DNA from: Chitinophagales bacterium
GTDB taxonomy: Bacteria; Bacteroidota; Bacteroidia; Chitinophagales; JADIYW01
DNA: 64,000 nt
Direction: 5' to 3'
NCBI GenBank assembly: GCA_019694955.1
Contig: JAIBAX010000001.1
Span: forward strand, 1 to 64,000
Part shown: piece after piece, positions 1 to 9,446 of the stretch
Numbering within the stretch: the first letter of the stretch is position 1
How the letters are laid out: the number at the start of each line of letters is the position of its first letter
Program-made: the position numbers and the translations under genes
Notes under the pieces: generated by a model
Told to the model about the DNA's origin: nothing
Seen by the model: only the letters and a program-made list of their open reading frames with translations
The model's database searches: none

Positions 1-1
1 C

Positions 2-3000
2 TGCGATGGAGAAATTGATGAGAATTCCGTCTATATAACGTATTATGCAGATCAAGATGGAGATGGCTATGGCAATCCTACGATTAGCCAAACAACCTGT
101 GATGGCGCACCCAATGGCTATGTTACGGGCAATACAGATTGTGACGACAATAACGCCAATATTAACCCGGGACAATCAGAAGTTCCTTGTAATGGTGTGG
201 ATGATAATTGTAATGGTACAATAGACGAAGGCAGTAATTCAGTGACGTATTATGCTGATCAAGATGGCGACGGTTATGGTAATCCTGCGATTAGCCAGAC
301 AACCTGTGACGGCGCACCCAATGGCTATGTTACGGGCAATACAGATTGTGACGACAATAACGCCAATATCAACCCGGGACAGTCAGAAGTTCCTTGCAAT
401 GGAATAGATGATAACTGTAACGGCACTATTGACGAAGGCAGTAATTCAGTGACGTATTATGCTGATCAAGATGGCGACGGTTATGGTAATCCTGCGATTA
501 GCCAAACAACCTGTGATGGCGCACCCAATGGCTATGTAACTGATAATACAGATTGTAACGACAATAACGCCAATATCAACCCGGGACAATCAGAAGTTCC
601 CTGTAATGGAGTGGATGATAATTGTAATGGTACAATAGACGAAGGCAGCAACTCAGTAACGTATTATGCAGATCAAGATGGTGACGGCTATGGCAATCCT
701 AATGAAAGTCAAACGACTTGCGATGGCGCACCGAATGGCTATGTAACGACTAGTACAGATTGTAACGACAATAACGCCAATGTCAACCCAGGACAAGCAG
801 AAGTTCCCTGTAATGGAATAGATGATAACTGTAACGGCCAATTTGATGAAAATGACCAACCGCAAACATATTATTTAGATAGTGATGGTGATGGGTTTGG
901 TAACCCTAATATGCCTGAAACGACCTGTGATGGTCCTCCTGTTGGTTATGTGGTCAATGATTTGGACTGTAATGATGCTAATGCGGCCATTAATCCCAAT
1001 GCATCAGAAATAGGATGCAATGGTTTGGATGATAATTGCAATGGTGAAATAGATGAAAATAATCAAAATATTGTCTATTATTTAGATTTTGATGGAGATG
1101 GTTTTGGAAATCCTTTAAACAGTATTGCTTCGTGTTCCGGTCCTCCTTCCGGTTATATAGACAACGATGATGATTGCAATGATAATGATTTTAATGTTTA
1201 TCCCGGAGCATTCGAAAATAACTGTAATGGTATCGATGATAACTGCAATGGGCAAATTGATGAGAATGGTAGTCTAAATACTTATTATATTGATGCGGAT
1301 GGAGATGGTTTCGGTAACCCTAATATTTTTATTTCCACCTGTGATACCTTACCTTCCGGTTATGTATTAAACAATACTGATTGTAAGGATAATGATGCAA
1401 ATATTTATCCACATGCAAAACCTTATAATACTTCTATTAGCAATGTTACCTCTACTGATGCACTATTTAAATGGAAAGATGGTTCTTGTGAAACGGGCGG
1501 TATGTATCAAACAAGAAGAAGACCCGTTGGCTCAAGTGATACCGCATGGGCATTGGCAAGTACTTACCCTCCTAATAAAGCAAGGAAATTAGTAAATCTT
1601 AGTGAAAATACAACATATGAAGTGCAAGTAAGAACATTCTTTGGCGTCGGAGATGCTTCGGAGTGGTCAACAGTTTTGTTGTTTACAACATTGGGGGCTT
1701 GTACATCTCCACAAACAGATACTGCGACCAATATTACAGAAAGTTCTGCAGTAGTATCTTGGAGTGGAGGCTCAAGTGGTAGCCATAATATACAGTATAG
1801 AAAATTTGGAACACAGCAATGGGCAAGCACCTCTGCAAATGCCTCACTTAGTCAAAAGACAGTACAAAACCTTGTTCCGGCAACTACTTATGAGTATAGG
1901 ATACGCACCGTTTGTTCTCCAACCGAAAAATCAGGCTTCTCAGAGATTAAGCAATTTACCACATTAACATCCGCAGAAATTTCCTGTAATGGCATCGATG
2001 ATAATGGCAACGGTGAAATTGATGAATATGATACCTTTATCAAGGTTTATGCAGATTTAGACGGTGATGGTTATGGAGATCCGTTTAATTCGTTGAACGC
2101 CTGCAATACTATTCCAAGTGGATATGTAAAAAATAAGCAGGATTGTAACGACACCCTAGCTAGTGTTCACCCGCAGGCTCAAGAAATTGCTTGCAATGGC
2201 ATAGACGATAACTGCAATGGTACAATAGATGAAAATAATGTTTATATTACCTATTATCAGGATAATGATCATGATGGCTATGGAACGCAAAACCTCAGTA
2301 TTACTACCTGTGATGGTGCACCTTTCGGCTTTGCTGATAATTCTGATGATTGCAATGACAACGATTCCACTATAAATCCTGCCGGGTTAGACACAATAGA
2401 TGGCATAGATAACGACTGTGATGGTCTTATTGATGAAGGAATTACTTATTATGTTGATATGGACAGAGATAGTTTTGGAAATATCAATGATCCCGGTACA
2501 CCTTTCTTGACAGACCCCGGAGTAGGGTATTCCAGAAATAATAAAGACTGTAACGACAATGATAGCATTATTTATCCCAATGCAAGGCCTTATGATACAA
2601 AAATTAGTGACATATCTTCTTCGGATGCGTTGTTTAAGTGGAAAGATGGCTCTTGCACTCCTGGAGTGATGTATCAGACAAGAAGGAAGCCAGTAGGAGC
2701 GCCGGAAACGGATTGGGCGTTGGCAAGTACTTATCCTCCTTCCAAAACGAGGCGATTGGTTAACTTAAATGAAGATACGTATTATGAAGTGCAGGTACGG
2801 ACATTCTTCTCGGATGGAACGACATCAGAATGGACAGCCTTAACGGTCTTCAAAACTTTGGCTGCATGTAATTCCGTAACATGGGATAGTGTAATCAAAA
2901 TAGAACCAACTTCAGTAACAGTCAAGTGGAGCGGTGGTTCGGATGCAAGACATGCAGTTTTCTATAGAAAAGTCGGCGTATCTAATTGGAACATTAAATC

Positions 3001-3433
3001 AACAGCAGCAAATTTTTCGGAAATTGAGCTAACCAATCTCACGCCTGGCGTAAGCTATGAATATAAGATTAGAACTATTTGTAATAAAAATGGAAATAGA
3101 TCCGGTTTTTCTCCTATTCATAATTTTTCAACACCACCAATGAGATTAATGCAACCAGATAATTTAAGTACATTGACAAATATTTCTAATGTTCAGGTTG
3201 TTCCTAATCCTAATAATGGTTCATTCTCACTTCGTGGAACTAGCAATGTTGAAACGGAAATTTTTATAACAATAACAAACCTTACAGGTCAGGTGGTTTA
3301 TCAAACAAACAATCCTTTAGTGAAGGGTGCGGTTGATATAAAAATTAGTTTTGATGCACAAGAAAAAGGTATGTATTACATCAATATACAAACTGAAACT
3401 TTCCGGCAAACTTTACCATTTGTGAAGATGTAA
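2..3433 (+). CDS. MopE-type metal-binding repeat protein with Fn3-like modules and T9SS sorting domain (5' truncated)
   Basis: Secreted repeat protein whose start lies before the window; the frame is open from base 2. The visible part holds ten copies of a ~69-residue module with an Asp-rich DxDGDG[YF]G loop, a DC[DN]DN loop and a CNG[IV]DDNCNG loop, the PF11617 'putative metal-binding motif' of MopE. The loops resemble EF-hand or thrombospondin type 3 calcium sites, so Ca2+ binding is likely but inferred. Seven copies run to about 1400, then two Fn3-like domains (~1413-1965), three more copies (~1975-2580), two more Fn3-like domains (~2580-3140), and a final ~80-residue domain with VVPNPNNGSFSL and KGMYYI, typical of T9SS type A sorting. 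Probably a surface or matrix protein. It ends in TAATG, sharing one base with the next gene. Confidence 0.88.
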   Translation, partial: CDGEIDENSVYITYYADQDGDGYGNPTISQTTCDGAPNGYVTGNTDCDDNNANINPGQSEVPCNGVDDNCNGTIDEGSNSVTYYADQDGDGYGNPAISQTTCDGAPNGYVTGNTDCDDNNANINPGQSEVPCNGIDDNCNGTIDEGSNSVTYYADQDGDGYGNPAISQTTCDGAPNGYVTDNTDCNDNNANINPGQSEVPCNGVDDNCNGTIDEGSNSVTYYADQDGDGYGNPNESQTTCDGAPNGYVTTSTDCNDNNANVNPGQAEVPCNGIDDNCNGQFDENDQPQTYYLDSDGDGFGNPNMPETTCDGPPVGYVVNDLDCNDANAAINPNASEIGCNGLDDNCNGEIDENNQNIVYYLDFDGDGFGNPLNSIASCSGPPSGYIDNDDDCNDNDFNVYPGAFENNCNGIDDNCNGQIDENGSLNTYYIDADGDGFGNPNIFISTCDTLPSGYVLNNTDCKDNDANIYPHAKPYNTSISNVTSTDALFKWKDGSCETGGMYQTRRRPVGSSDTAWALASTYPPNKARKLVNLSENTTYEVQVRTFFGVGDASEWSTVLLFTTLGACTSPQTDTATNITESSAVVSWSGGSSGSHNIQYRKFGTQQWASTSANASLSQKTVQNLVPATTYEYRIRTVCSPTEKSGFSEIKQFTTLTSAEISCNGIDDNGNGEIDEYDTFIKVYADLDGDGYGDPFNSLNACNTIPSGYVKNKQDCNDTLASVHPQAQEIACNGIDDNCNGTIDENNVYITYYQDNDHDGYGTQNLSITTCDGAPFGFADNSDDCNDNDSTINPAGLDTIDGIDNDCDGLIDEGITYYVDMDRDSFGNINDPGTPFLTDPGVGYSRNNKDCNDNDSIIYPNARPYDTKISDISSSDALFKWKDGSCTPGVMYQTRRKPVGAPETDWALASTYPPSKTRRLVNLNEDTYYEVQVRTFFSDGTTSEWTALTVFKTLAACNSVTWDSVIKIEPTSVTVKWSGGSDARHAVFYRKVGVSNWNIKSTAANFSEIELTNLTPGVSYEYKIRTICNKNGNRSGFSPIHNFSTPPMRLMQPDNLSTLTNISNVQVVPNPNNGSFSLRGTSNVETEIFITITNLTGQVVYQTNNPLVKGAVDIKISFDAQEKGMYYINIQTETFRQTLPFVKM
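35..862 (+). repeat. 207-bp in-frame tandem repeats
   Basis: Units begin at about 35, 242, 449 and 656; the exact 207-base spacing is visible from the recurring codons for [VI]TYYADQDGDGYG. The units at 242 and 449 are identical over roughly their first 75 bases and about 90% identical overall by eye. Later units (863 onward) keep the protein pattern but diverge in DNA. This suggests recent unequal recombination or conversion at the 5' side; the array continues upstream of the window. Confidence 0.9.
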
Positions 3434-3951
3434 TGTATCAGATGAGTACAGTAAGAAAAGTGGTGTTAAGTTTTGGCATAATAATGATAGGCGCAATTTG
3501 GTCTATTGAACTATGGCGAAAAATACATCTCGATCAACTATCAGTAACCGTTAGTGAGAAGCTTTCAAAGGATAAAATTAGAATTGATTTGGGTTTCTTT
3601 GATCCGGATGCAGCGTCTGATGAAGTGTTGATAAAACGCGGTCTCCCTATGGTTGTTTTTATAAACGGAAAAGCACGGGATTTTGAGGCCAATTCTATTG
3701 AGAACGATTTTCTTATTGTCTATGATAATAAGTATTATACAATTGTTCGCCATATTGTTCCTAGTGCTATGTTTGTTAGAACGGCGCATAGACATATGTA
3801 TAATGTTGATTTAAATGAAGTCGGAGGAAAAATACATTTAACATTCGATGTTGACGGAATAGAAGGTGTTATAATTGAGAAAGACTTGGAAAGTGTTGTC
3901 AATGCAAGTGACAATCTTTGGGGTGTAAGAAAGCAAAGAGATGTTTTTTAA
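3433..3951 (+). CDS. Hypothetical membrane-anchored protein
   Basis: 172 residues; not a family I recognise. One hydrophobic segment lies near the N terminus (about residues 10-26, VVLSFGIIMIGAIW), followed by a soluble, probably periplasmic domain rich in beta-strand-like stretches. The ATG overlaps the stop of the repeat protein upstream (TAATG), which implies translational coupling; a second in-frame ATG at 3445 is an alternative start. The coupling suggests it works with, or is only expressed with, the repeat protein. There is no lipobox and no obvious catalytic motif. Confidence 0.6.
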   Translation: MYQMSTVRKVVLSFGIIMIGAIWSIELWRKIHLDQLSVTVSEKLSKDKIRIDLGFFDPDAASDEVLIKRGLPMVVFINGKARDFEANSIENDFLIVYDNKYYTIVRHIVPSAMFVRTAHRHMYNVDLNEVGGKIHLTFDVDGIEGVIIEKDLESVVNASDNLWGVRKQRDVF

Positions 3952-3993
3952 TAGTTTGGTTATTGAATTAAAAATTAAAGCACTTAAAAAAGT

Positions 3994-4239
3994 ATGAATA
4001 AAGAAGAAATTATTAAAGAAATAAATAATGATTTATGGGATAATTATCAAGGCGCAATACCATTCATAAAGAGAAAGTTTGAGAGCCAAGAAGTTGTAAA
4101 CTATAACATTAATCGCTATACATTTTATTTTAATAGTGATTTTATTCTGATTTCAGATGATGTATATTTTAATGAGATTGGTTTTCTACTATTTGAGAAA
4201 AAGGAATTTATAAATAAAATATTAACACAGCGATTATAA
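3994..4239 (+). CDS. Small hypothetical protein
   Basis: 81 residues, charged and rich in Lys, Asn, Ile and Phe, with no signal peptide or membrane segment. It starts 42 bases after the previous gene on the same strand. No family is recognised. Its base composition is as AT-rich as that of the gene before it. It is called real because it fills an otherwise empty stretch in the same direction as its neighbours, but it could be a chance frame or a remnant. Confidence 0.4.
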   Translation: MNKEEIIKEINNDLWDNYQGAIPFIKRKFESQEVVNYNINRYTFYFNSDFILISDDVYFNEIGFLLFEKKEFINKILTQRL

Positions 4240-4357
4240 TGTGTCAAATTGTGTTCTAATACGCATTGTGAGACTGAAATGAAGGCGTTATAAATGCTAT
4301 TTAGTTAGTCCAATTTTTATATTGTAGTAGTTAATGCAATACTTTTAAAGGAGCAAA

Positions 4358-5323
4358 CTACCTAGGTACATAAACACTATAACTGCTCCCATATCCACCC
4401 CAAATGCCAATGCCGCCTTTGCCGTAAATATTTGAAAGTACTACAGTTGCAGAGCCAAAGGGACTTCCTTGATTAGCCCTTTCTGTTTCTAGTGTTCGCC
4501 AAAAATCATAATGTGGTTTGTCGATACTTGCTAGTCTAACGTAGCAAGTATCAGTTTTATTCCAAAAACCATAGGTTTCAGGATCAAAATCTACATCATC
4601 CTTTTCGGACAAGTCGGTGCCTTTCGGTATTTGGATGTCAAAGGATTGCCCATTGATGAAAGCATCGTCAAACACCGTTCCGAAATCTGTGAGCCATGAG
4701 CCGCTATTCGCTTTCGTAAAATATCTGTAGTAATTGCCGGGCAAATCAGGATCTTTGATCCGACCTTTTAACCTTACCAAGGTGTCATTATCGGGATTGG
4801 GATGAGGTACAACAAACAGCGAGTCGAAAAACACCAAAGGAGGAATGGTCGTGCTGGCCGTCAGTGTCTTTCCTTCTACTTTTACCCGCAGGGAATATGT
4901 TTTTCCCACTTCACCTAAAAATAATTTATTAAATGGAACAGAATATATAGCAATGTCAGGGAATTCTTCTACCGAATCGATGTCTAAACCAAACTCGGCA
5001 GCAATGGCAATAGCAACGCTATCCGGTAAAGCATATAAAATATCTCTGGTATATTCCACTAACTTCACAGAATCAGTGCCGTCAGATACCCAAATCCTTG
5101 CACCATGTATGAAGTAATCGCCAATATTATTTAAATCCAACCCACCGAAAAACGGCTGGTTTTTGGTGAGTATCACATAAGGTGGAAGACCATTTTCAAC
5201 ATGCCCTTCTACCACAATCTTTGGCTCAGGATCCGGTAAATCTACCGTTATCTCCGTTTCACAAGAAGTAAGTAAGAGTATTGAAATGGCAATGATAGAA
5301 AGCAGAAACAATATATTCCTCAT
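4358..5323 (-). CDS. DUF4249 family lipoprotein
   Basis: 321-residue outer-membrane-type lipoprotein: the hydrophobic leader ends in LLTSC, giving lipidated Cys21, followed by an acidic stretch (ETEITVDLPDPEP). The early VVEGHVENG and YVILTKNQPFF region and overall length match DUF4249, a family that in Bacteroidota typically follows a TonB-dependent receptor gene and is thought to assist it at the cell surface. It starts 3 bases after the stop of the receptor gene, so the two form one operon. The substrate cannot be told from sequence. Confidence 0.85.
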   Translation of the reverse strand: MRNILFLLSIIAISILLLTSCETEITVDLPDPEPKIVVEGHVENGLPPYVILTKNQPFFGGLDLNNIGDYFIHGARIWVSDGTDSVKLVEYTRDILYALPDSVAIAIAAEFGLDIDSVEEFPDIAIYSVPFNKLFLGEVGKTYSLRVKVEGKTLTASTTIPPLVFFDSLFVVPHPNPDNDTLVRLKGRIKDPDLPGNYYRYFTKANSGSWLTDFGTVFDDAFINGQSFDIQIPKGTDLSEKDDVDFDPETYGFWNKTDTCYVRLASIDKPHYDFWRTLETERANQGSPFGSATVVLSNIYGKGGIGIWGGYGSSYSVYVPR

Positions 5324-5326
5324 CTT

Positions 5327-7675
5327 TTAAAATTTAAAATTCCAGGTAATAGAAGGGATAATCGGAAAAATAGAAACCTTTATGGCTTTCGTATTTAAGT
5401 CTCCACTAACAGGGTCTCCTTCAATTTTATAGTAGATAAAATAGGTGTTTTTACGATTGTACACATTATAAATGCTAAAATTATAACTCGATTTAAAACG
5501 CTTTTCAGGTTTGCGGTTAGGTTTCCATGTGACAGAAAGATCCATGCGGTGATAGCTGGGAAGACGATAGGCATTGCGTTCGCCATAACCAGTTACAATA
5601 CCCAATTCGATAAAATACCTTTCCACGGGTAATGTAAAGGCATTTCCGGTAGCATATACCCAAGTGCCTCCGAATGACCAATGTTCATTTAGATCGTATG
5701 CAACATTTATGCTAATATCATGCGTGCGGTCATATTTTGCAGGGAAGGTTTTTCCATCATTTAAATCAGGGAATGTACGTTGCGTTTTTGACCAAGTATA
5801 ACCGATCCAACCATTCAGTTTGCCCTGACTTTTCTTAACAAAAAGTTCCAAGCCATAGGAGCGTCCTCTTCCAAATACATAACCGAGTTCAATGTCGGAA
5901 TTTAATTCTTGCACATAGCTTTCACCATACTCAATCTGATTCCACATTTCCTTATAGTATGCTTCTACGGAAGCTTCATACATATTGTCTTTAAAATTCC
6001 TGAAATATCCTATGGCGTACTGCAACCCTAACTGCGGTTTTACGCGTGCTGTACTGGGTACCCAAACATCTGTAGGTAAGGTGCTGTTACTACTGGAGAT
6101 TAAATGTACATATTGCGTATTGAAGGATAATCCGATTTTCACCGAGCTGACATCGTCAATGCCTATCCTTAAATTCATCCTTGGCTCGGGATAAATATAG
6201 GTTTTGAGTGGCTTTAAAGTCGGTGTTATAATCGTGTCAGGAGCAACTACACCACCGATGTATTCAGTATAAGGGCCAACATGTTGAAACAAACTTACCC
6301 TGACGCCATAGTCAAATCTGACACGGGTGGAAATATCCCATTCATGCTGAACAAACCATGCCATTTCATTAGCATGTTTAGGGATTTGGTTGGACTTAAA
6401 TTCTGTCTCACCGGAGCGGGCAGAAGCGGTTGTAGGTGTGAAAGTATGAAAGGTATAATCATAGCCGAACTTAAACTTGTTTTTAGGATTCAAGAAATAG
6501 TCCAAAGAAAACTTCAAGTTAAAATCTCGAACGCCGGAAAGTGCCTCAAATGAGAAATCCTCTTGTGTTCCCTGAAACTTAAATTTATAATTATTAAAAA
6601 TAAAAGAGGTGTTCATGAACAACTTGTCGTTGAATAAGTGATTCCATCTTACTGTAGTGGTGGCATTTCCCCAAGGAATTTTTACTTCTGTGGCAGATTT
6701 TTCGGAATTATATACAAAAACATCTCTGCCAAAATAACCGCTGACAAATAGCCGGTCTTTCCTGGAGAAGATATAATTCCACTTCAGATTTAAATCATAG
6801 AAATTATAATTGGTGCCTGCAAAATCTGTTTTTTTTATGAATGGCTGTGCCAAATCGAAAGCATACGTTCTTCTACCTGAAATCAAAAAGGAACTCTTAT
6901 CTTTTCTTATAGGACCTTCCAAGGTAAAGCGCGAAGAAATTAAACCAATGCCACCTTCAAAGGATAGTTTCTTATTATTTCCTTCCTTCATCGTTACATC
7001 AATCACGGAAGAAATCCTTCCACCATATGATGCCGGCATACCACCTTTAATTAAGGTAGTATTTTTTACGGCATCCGCATTAAAGACAGAGAAAAAACCA
7101 AATAAATGTCCCGTGTTGTACACAATGGCATCATCCAGTAAAACAAGATTCTGATCCGGACCACCACCTCGCACATAAATACCGCTATTTCCTTCACCTG
7201 CAGCTTGTACACCCGGAAGCAATTGTAACGCCTTTATGATGTCCACTTCGCCCATCAACGCAGGTATAGACTTAATCCTATCCGTCGGTAAGTCAACAGT
7301 ACCCATTTGTGTGGACTTAACATTTTCATCCGTTCTCGTACCGGTTATAACAACTTCTTCCAAAATGTCTGAGGCAGATACTAAGTCAATATTATATTGA
7401 ATGTCTTTATCTAAGGTCAGTTCAAATGCCGAATTTTGATAGCCAACATAATCAATTAGCATTTTATACGTACCGGCAGGCAGTGTTAAAGAATAAAAAC
7501 CATATACATTCGTCGTAGTACCCCTGCCCGAACTGTCTATTACGCCGATAGTGGCACCGACCAAAGTTTCACCACTGGCTTTATCTTTAATATATCCACT
7601 AATGGTAAACTTCTCCTGTGCAGTAGCATAAAGTGTAATAAAAAAAAGCAGGATTGTATAAAAAAATCTTTTCAT
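5327..7675 (-). CDS. TonB-dependent receptor with carboxypeptidase-like regulatory domain
   Basis: 782-residue outer-membrane beta-barrel receptor. Signal peptide ends near TLYATAQ; residues ~22-105 form a carboxypeptidase D regulatory-like beta-sandwich (ISGYIKDKASGETLVGATI); then a plug domain with the IYVRGGGPDQNLVLLDD motif and a C-terminal barrel ending in an aromatic residue (WNFKF). It imports a ligand using TonB energy. It is followed directly by its DUF4249 partner. It lacks the SusC-length barrel (~1000 residues) and has no SusD neighbour, so a SusCD glycan system is unlikely; a metal chelate or small molecule is as likely as a glycan. Confidence 0.9.
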   Translation of the reverse strand: MKRFFYTILLFFITLYATAQEKFTISGYIKDKASGETLVGATIGVIDSSGRGTTTNVYGFYSLTLPAGTYKMLIDYVGYQNSAFELTLDKDIQYNIDLVSASDILEEVVITGTRTDENVKSTQMGTVDLPTDRIKSIPALMGEVDIIKALQLLPGVQAAGEGNSGIYVRGGGPDQNLVLLDDAIVYNTGHLFGFFSVFNADAVKNTTLIKGGMPASYGGRISSVIDVTMKEGNNKKLSFEGGIGLISSRFTLEGPIRKDKSSFLISGRRTYAFDLAQPFIKKTDFAGTNYNFYDLNLKWNYIFSRKDRLFVSGYFGRDVFVYNSEKSATEVKIPWGNATTTVRWNHLFNDKLFMNTSFIFNNYKFKFQGTQEDFSFEALSGVRDFNLKFSLDYFLNPKNKFKFGYDYTFHTFTPTTASARSGETEFKSNQIPKHANEMAWFVQHEWDISTRVRFDYGVRVSLFQHVGPYTEYIGGVVAPDTIITPTLKPLKTYIYPEPRMNLRIGIDDVSSVKIGLSFNTQYVHLISSSNSTLPTDVWVPSTARVKPQLGLQYAIGYFRNFKDNMYEASVEAYYKEMWNQIEYGESYVQELNSDIELGYVFGRGRSYGLELFVKKSQGKLNGWIGYTWSKTQRTFPDLNDGKTFPAKYDRTHDISINVAYDLNEHWSFGGTWVYATGNAFTLPVERYFIELGIVTGYGERNAYRLPSYHRMDLSVTWKPNRKPEKRFKSSYNFSIYNVYNRKNTYFIYYKIEGDPVSGDLNTKAIKVSIFPIIPSITWNFKF

Positions 7676-7752
7676 GAGAAAATTTAATTAAATGTAGTTA
7701 CTCAACTAGACATATTATTGAAAACGGGTTTACTTATTTATTAATTTTTTGT

Positions 7753-7807
7753 GTCAACCCTCGAGGTTAGTGGATGCCAACCTCCGAGGTCAACCCTCGA
7801 GGTTAGT
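7753..7807. repeat. Two copies of a 19-bp repeat centred on CCTCGAGG
   Basis: GTCAACCCTCGAGGTTAGT occurs at 7753-7771 and 7789-7807, with a related CCAACCTCCGAGG inverted unit between them. The second copy supplies the stop codon of the S8 peptidase gene (minus strand, TAA at 7803-7805). A diverged copy lies at 25315-25344. The units can fold into overlapping short hairpins. They may act as a transcript end or be a small dispersed element. Confidence 0.75.
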
Positions 7808-9446
7808 TTTTAAACAATCTTTGAACTATAGTAGATTTCGCTCCTGATACCTTAATGAAGTAACTTCCAGTTTGCAACGCAGGGAGAAAGTCTCCTTCAA
7901 TAGATATAGTAAATTCCGCACCTGTACAATCTGATTCTTTTGATATGCACCTTCCCCAAGTATCAAAAAATGACACTTCTATGCAATCGTCTTGCATGTT
8001 CTCTGGTATCATCACTAATAATCTGTCACTAAAGTACTTAGGGTAAACAAAATATTCTGTCAGTGACAAGTCAACAGCACCATTTTTTAATGAAGAAAGT
8101 AGCCAAAAAGCATTTTCAAAATTCGGAATACCGTATCCATAGCTAAGGTTGGGTGTTCGATACAGTGAAGCAGATTTCTTAACGACATCCTTTATTTGAT
8201 AGGCTTTTAATGTAGGGTATGCACTCCACAGACATGCAATCAATCCTGTTGTAATGGGCGCAGCGTAAGAAGTACCATCATTCCTGCTAATCATGTTCAT
8301 GTCATCAACCGTGGCTACCCGTGTACCCATGGCGCAAATATCAGGCTTTATGGTTGTCATTTCCGGATAACCGAGTGAGCTAAATTCCGCCAGTTGCTTG
8401 TCTTCGTCTACCGCACCAACAGTTAAAGCACCCACAGCGTTTCCCGGAAATGCAATGTACTTCCAAGGCGTATCTCCATCGTTTCCGGCACTTACCACTA
8501 CCAGAATACCTTTTTCATCTGCAATGTTGATGCCACGTACTGCTATTGAGTGTTGACTTGTTAACTCTTGCCATTGATAGGATTGCTCCTCATTGTCATA
8601 ATCATTGTATCCTAAGGATATATTCACCAATTGTACACCAATGCTGTCGGCATATTCAAGTGCACGTACCAAATTAAATTCCTCAATCAATTGTTCCGAG
8701 TGGGTGTCCTCGGTTCTAAACAGGCAATAGGTCGCTTCGGGAGCTGTACCGATAAATTTACCTTCAATATTTGTTGCCATGGTTGAAAAGACTTCTGTGC
8801 CATGTGAGATAGTATGAAAAGGATATCGAGTATTTTCGACGAAATCATATACATCGCTTATCATACCTGTTTTAAAAAGGCTTTTGAATGTTTTTATAGT
8901 GTCTGCGCCGGAAAAACCTCCATCTATAATGGCAATTTTAATACCCTGCCCTTTGAAGCCTTTGTCATGAAGATAAATACCTTTTTCACAGTTTATTTGC
9001 TCATAACTATAACCATATTTGCTGCGAAAATGCTCGTTAGGCGTAGGAATACTTTCGCTGTGTTGTTCTTCCGAATTATCAGAAGTGGCATGGATACTCA
9101 AAAACTGAATTTCTTTGATGAAATCAAAATTGTCCAATATTTTTAATCGGCTAGTGTCTTCGGTTTTTACTGCGATGGCATTCAGCCACTTCGAGCGACC
9201 ATGAATGGTGAAACCTGCATGGACGATTGCTTTCACATATTCCTCATTTACAGGACAATCATATTGATTGAAAGCGCTTATGTTTTCTTTCCTTCTTTCA
9301 TATCCATCACGATTGAAAAGTATGGAATCTTTAACGGGAGAGCAGGTTGGCTTGTCTTGGAAATAAATCAGATAAGTAAAATCTTCCCTGCCATAAATAC
9401 TTGAAATAAGAAATAATAAACAAAAAGTAAGTTTATTCTTTGCCAT
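7803..9446 (-). CDS. S8 family subtilisin-like serine peptidase with T9SS sorting domain
   Basis: 547 residues. Signal peptide (to ~18), a propeptide-like region to ~150, then an S8 domain with the full triad: Asp175 in IAIIDGG, His215 in SHGTEV and Ser393 in GTSYAAP, plus the oxyanion Asn322 in SAGNDGD. The last ~80 residues (VYPKYFSDRLLV to VQRLFKN) look like a T9SS type A domain, so the enzyme is probably released or anchored at the surface. Its start overlaps the preceding lipoprotein gene by 14 bases, an operon. It probably degrades extracellular protein or processes surface proteins. Confidence 0.9.
   Translation of the reverse strand: MAKNKLTFCLLFLISSIYGREDFTYLIYFQDKPTCSPVKDSILFNRDGYERRKENISAFNQYDCPVNEEYVKAIVHAGFTIHGRSKWLNAIAVKTEDTSRLKILDNFDFIKEIQFLSIHATSDNSEEQHSESIPTPNEHFRSKYGYSYEQINCEKGIYLHDKGFKGQGIKIAIIDGGFSGADTIKTFKSLFKTGMISDVYDFVENTRYPFHTISHGTEVFSTMATNIEGKFIGTAPEATYCLFRTEDTHSEQLIEEFNLVRALEYADSIGVQLVNISLGYNDYDNEEQSYQWQELTSQHSIAVRGINIADEKGILVVVSAGNDGDTPWKYIAFPGNAVGALTVGAVDEDKQLAEFSSLGYPEMTTIKPDICAMGTRVATVDDMNMISRNDGTSYAAPITTGLIACLWSAYPTLKAYQIKDVVKKSASLYRTPNLSYGYGIPNFENAFWLLSSLKNGAVDLSLTEYFVYPKYFSDRLLVMIPENMQDDCIEVSFFDTWGRCISKESDCTGAEFTISIEGDFLPALQTGSYFIKVSGAKSTIVQRLFKN

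Noticed and set aside
242-862. CRISPR-like periodic repeats
   Set aside because: The 207-base period is in frame, codes for metal-binding modules and has no spacers.
5327-7675. SusC/SusD-type glycan uptake pair
   Set aside because: The receptor is too short for SusC and the neighbour is DUF4249, not a SusD-like protein.
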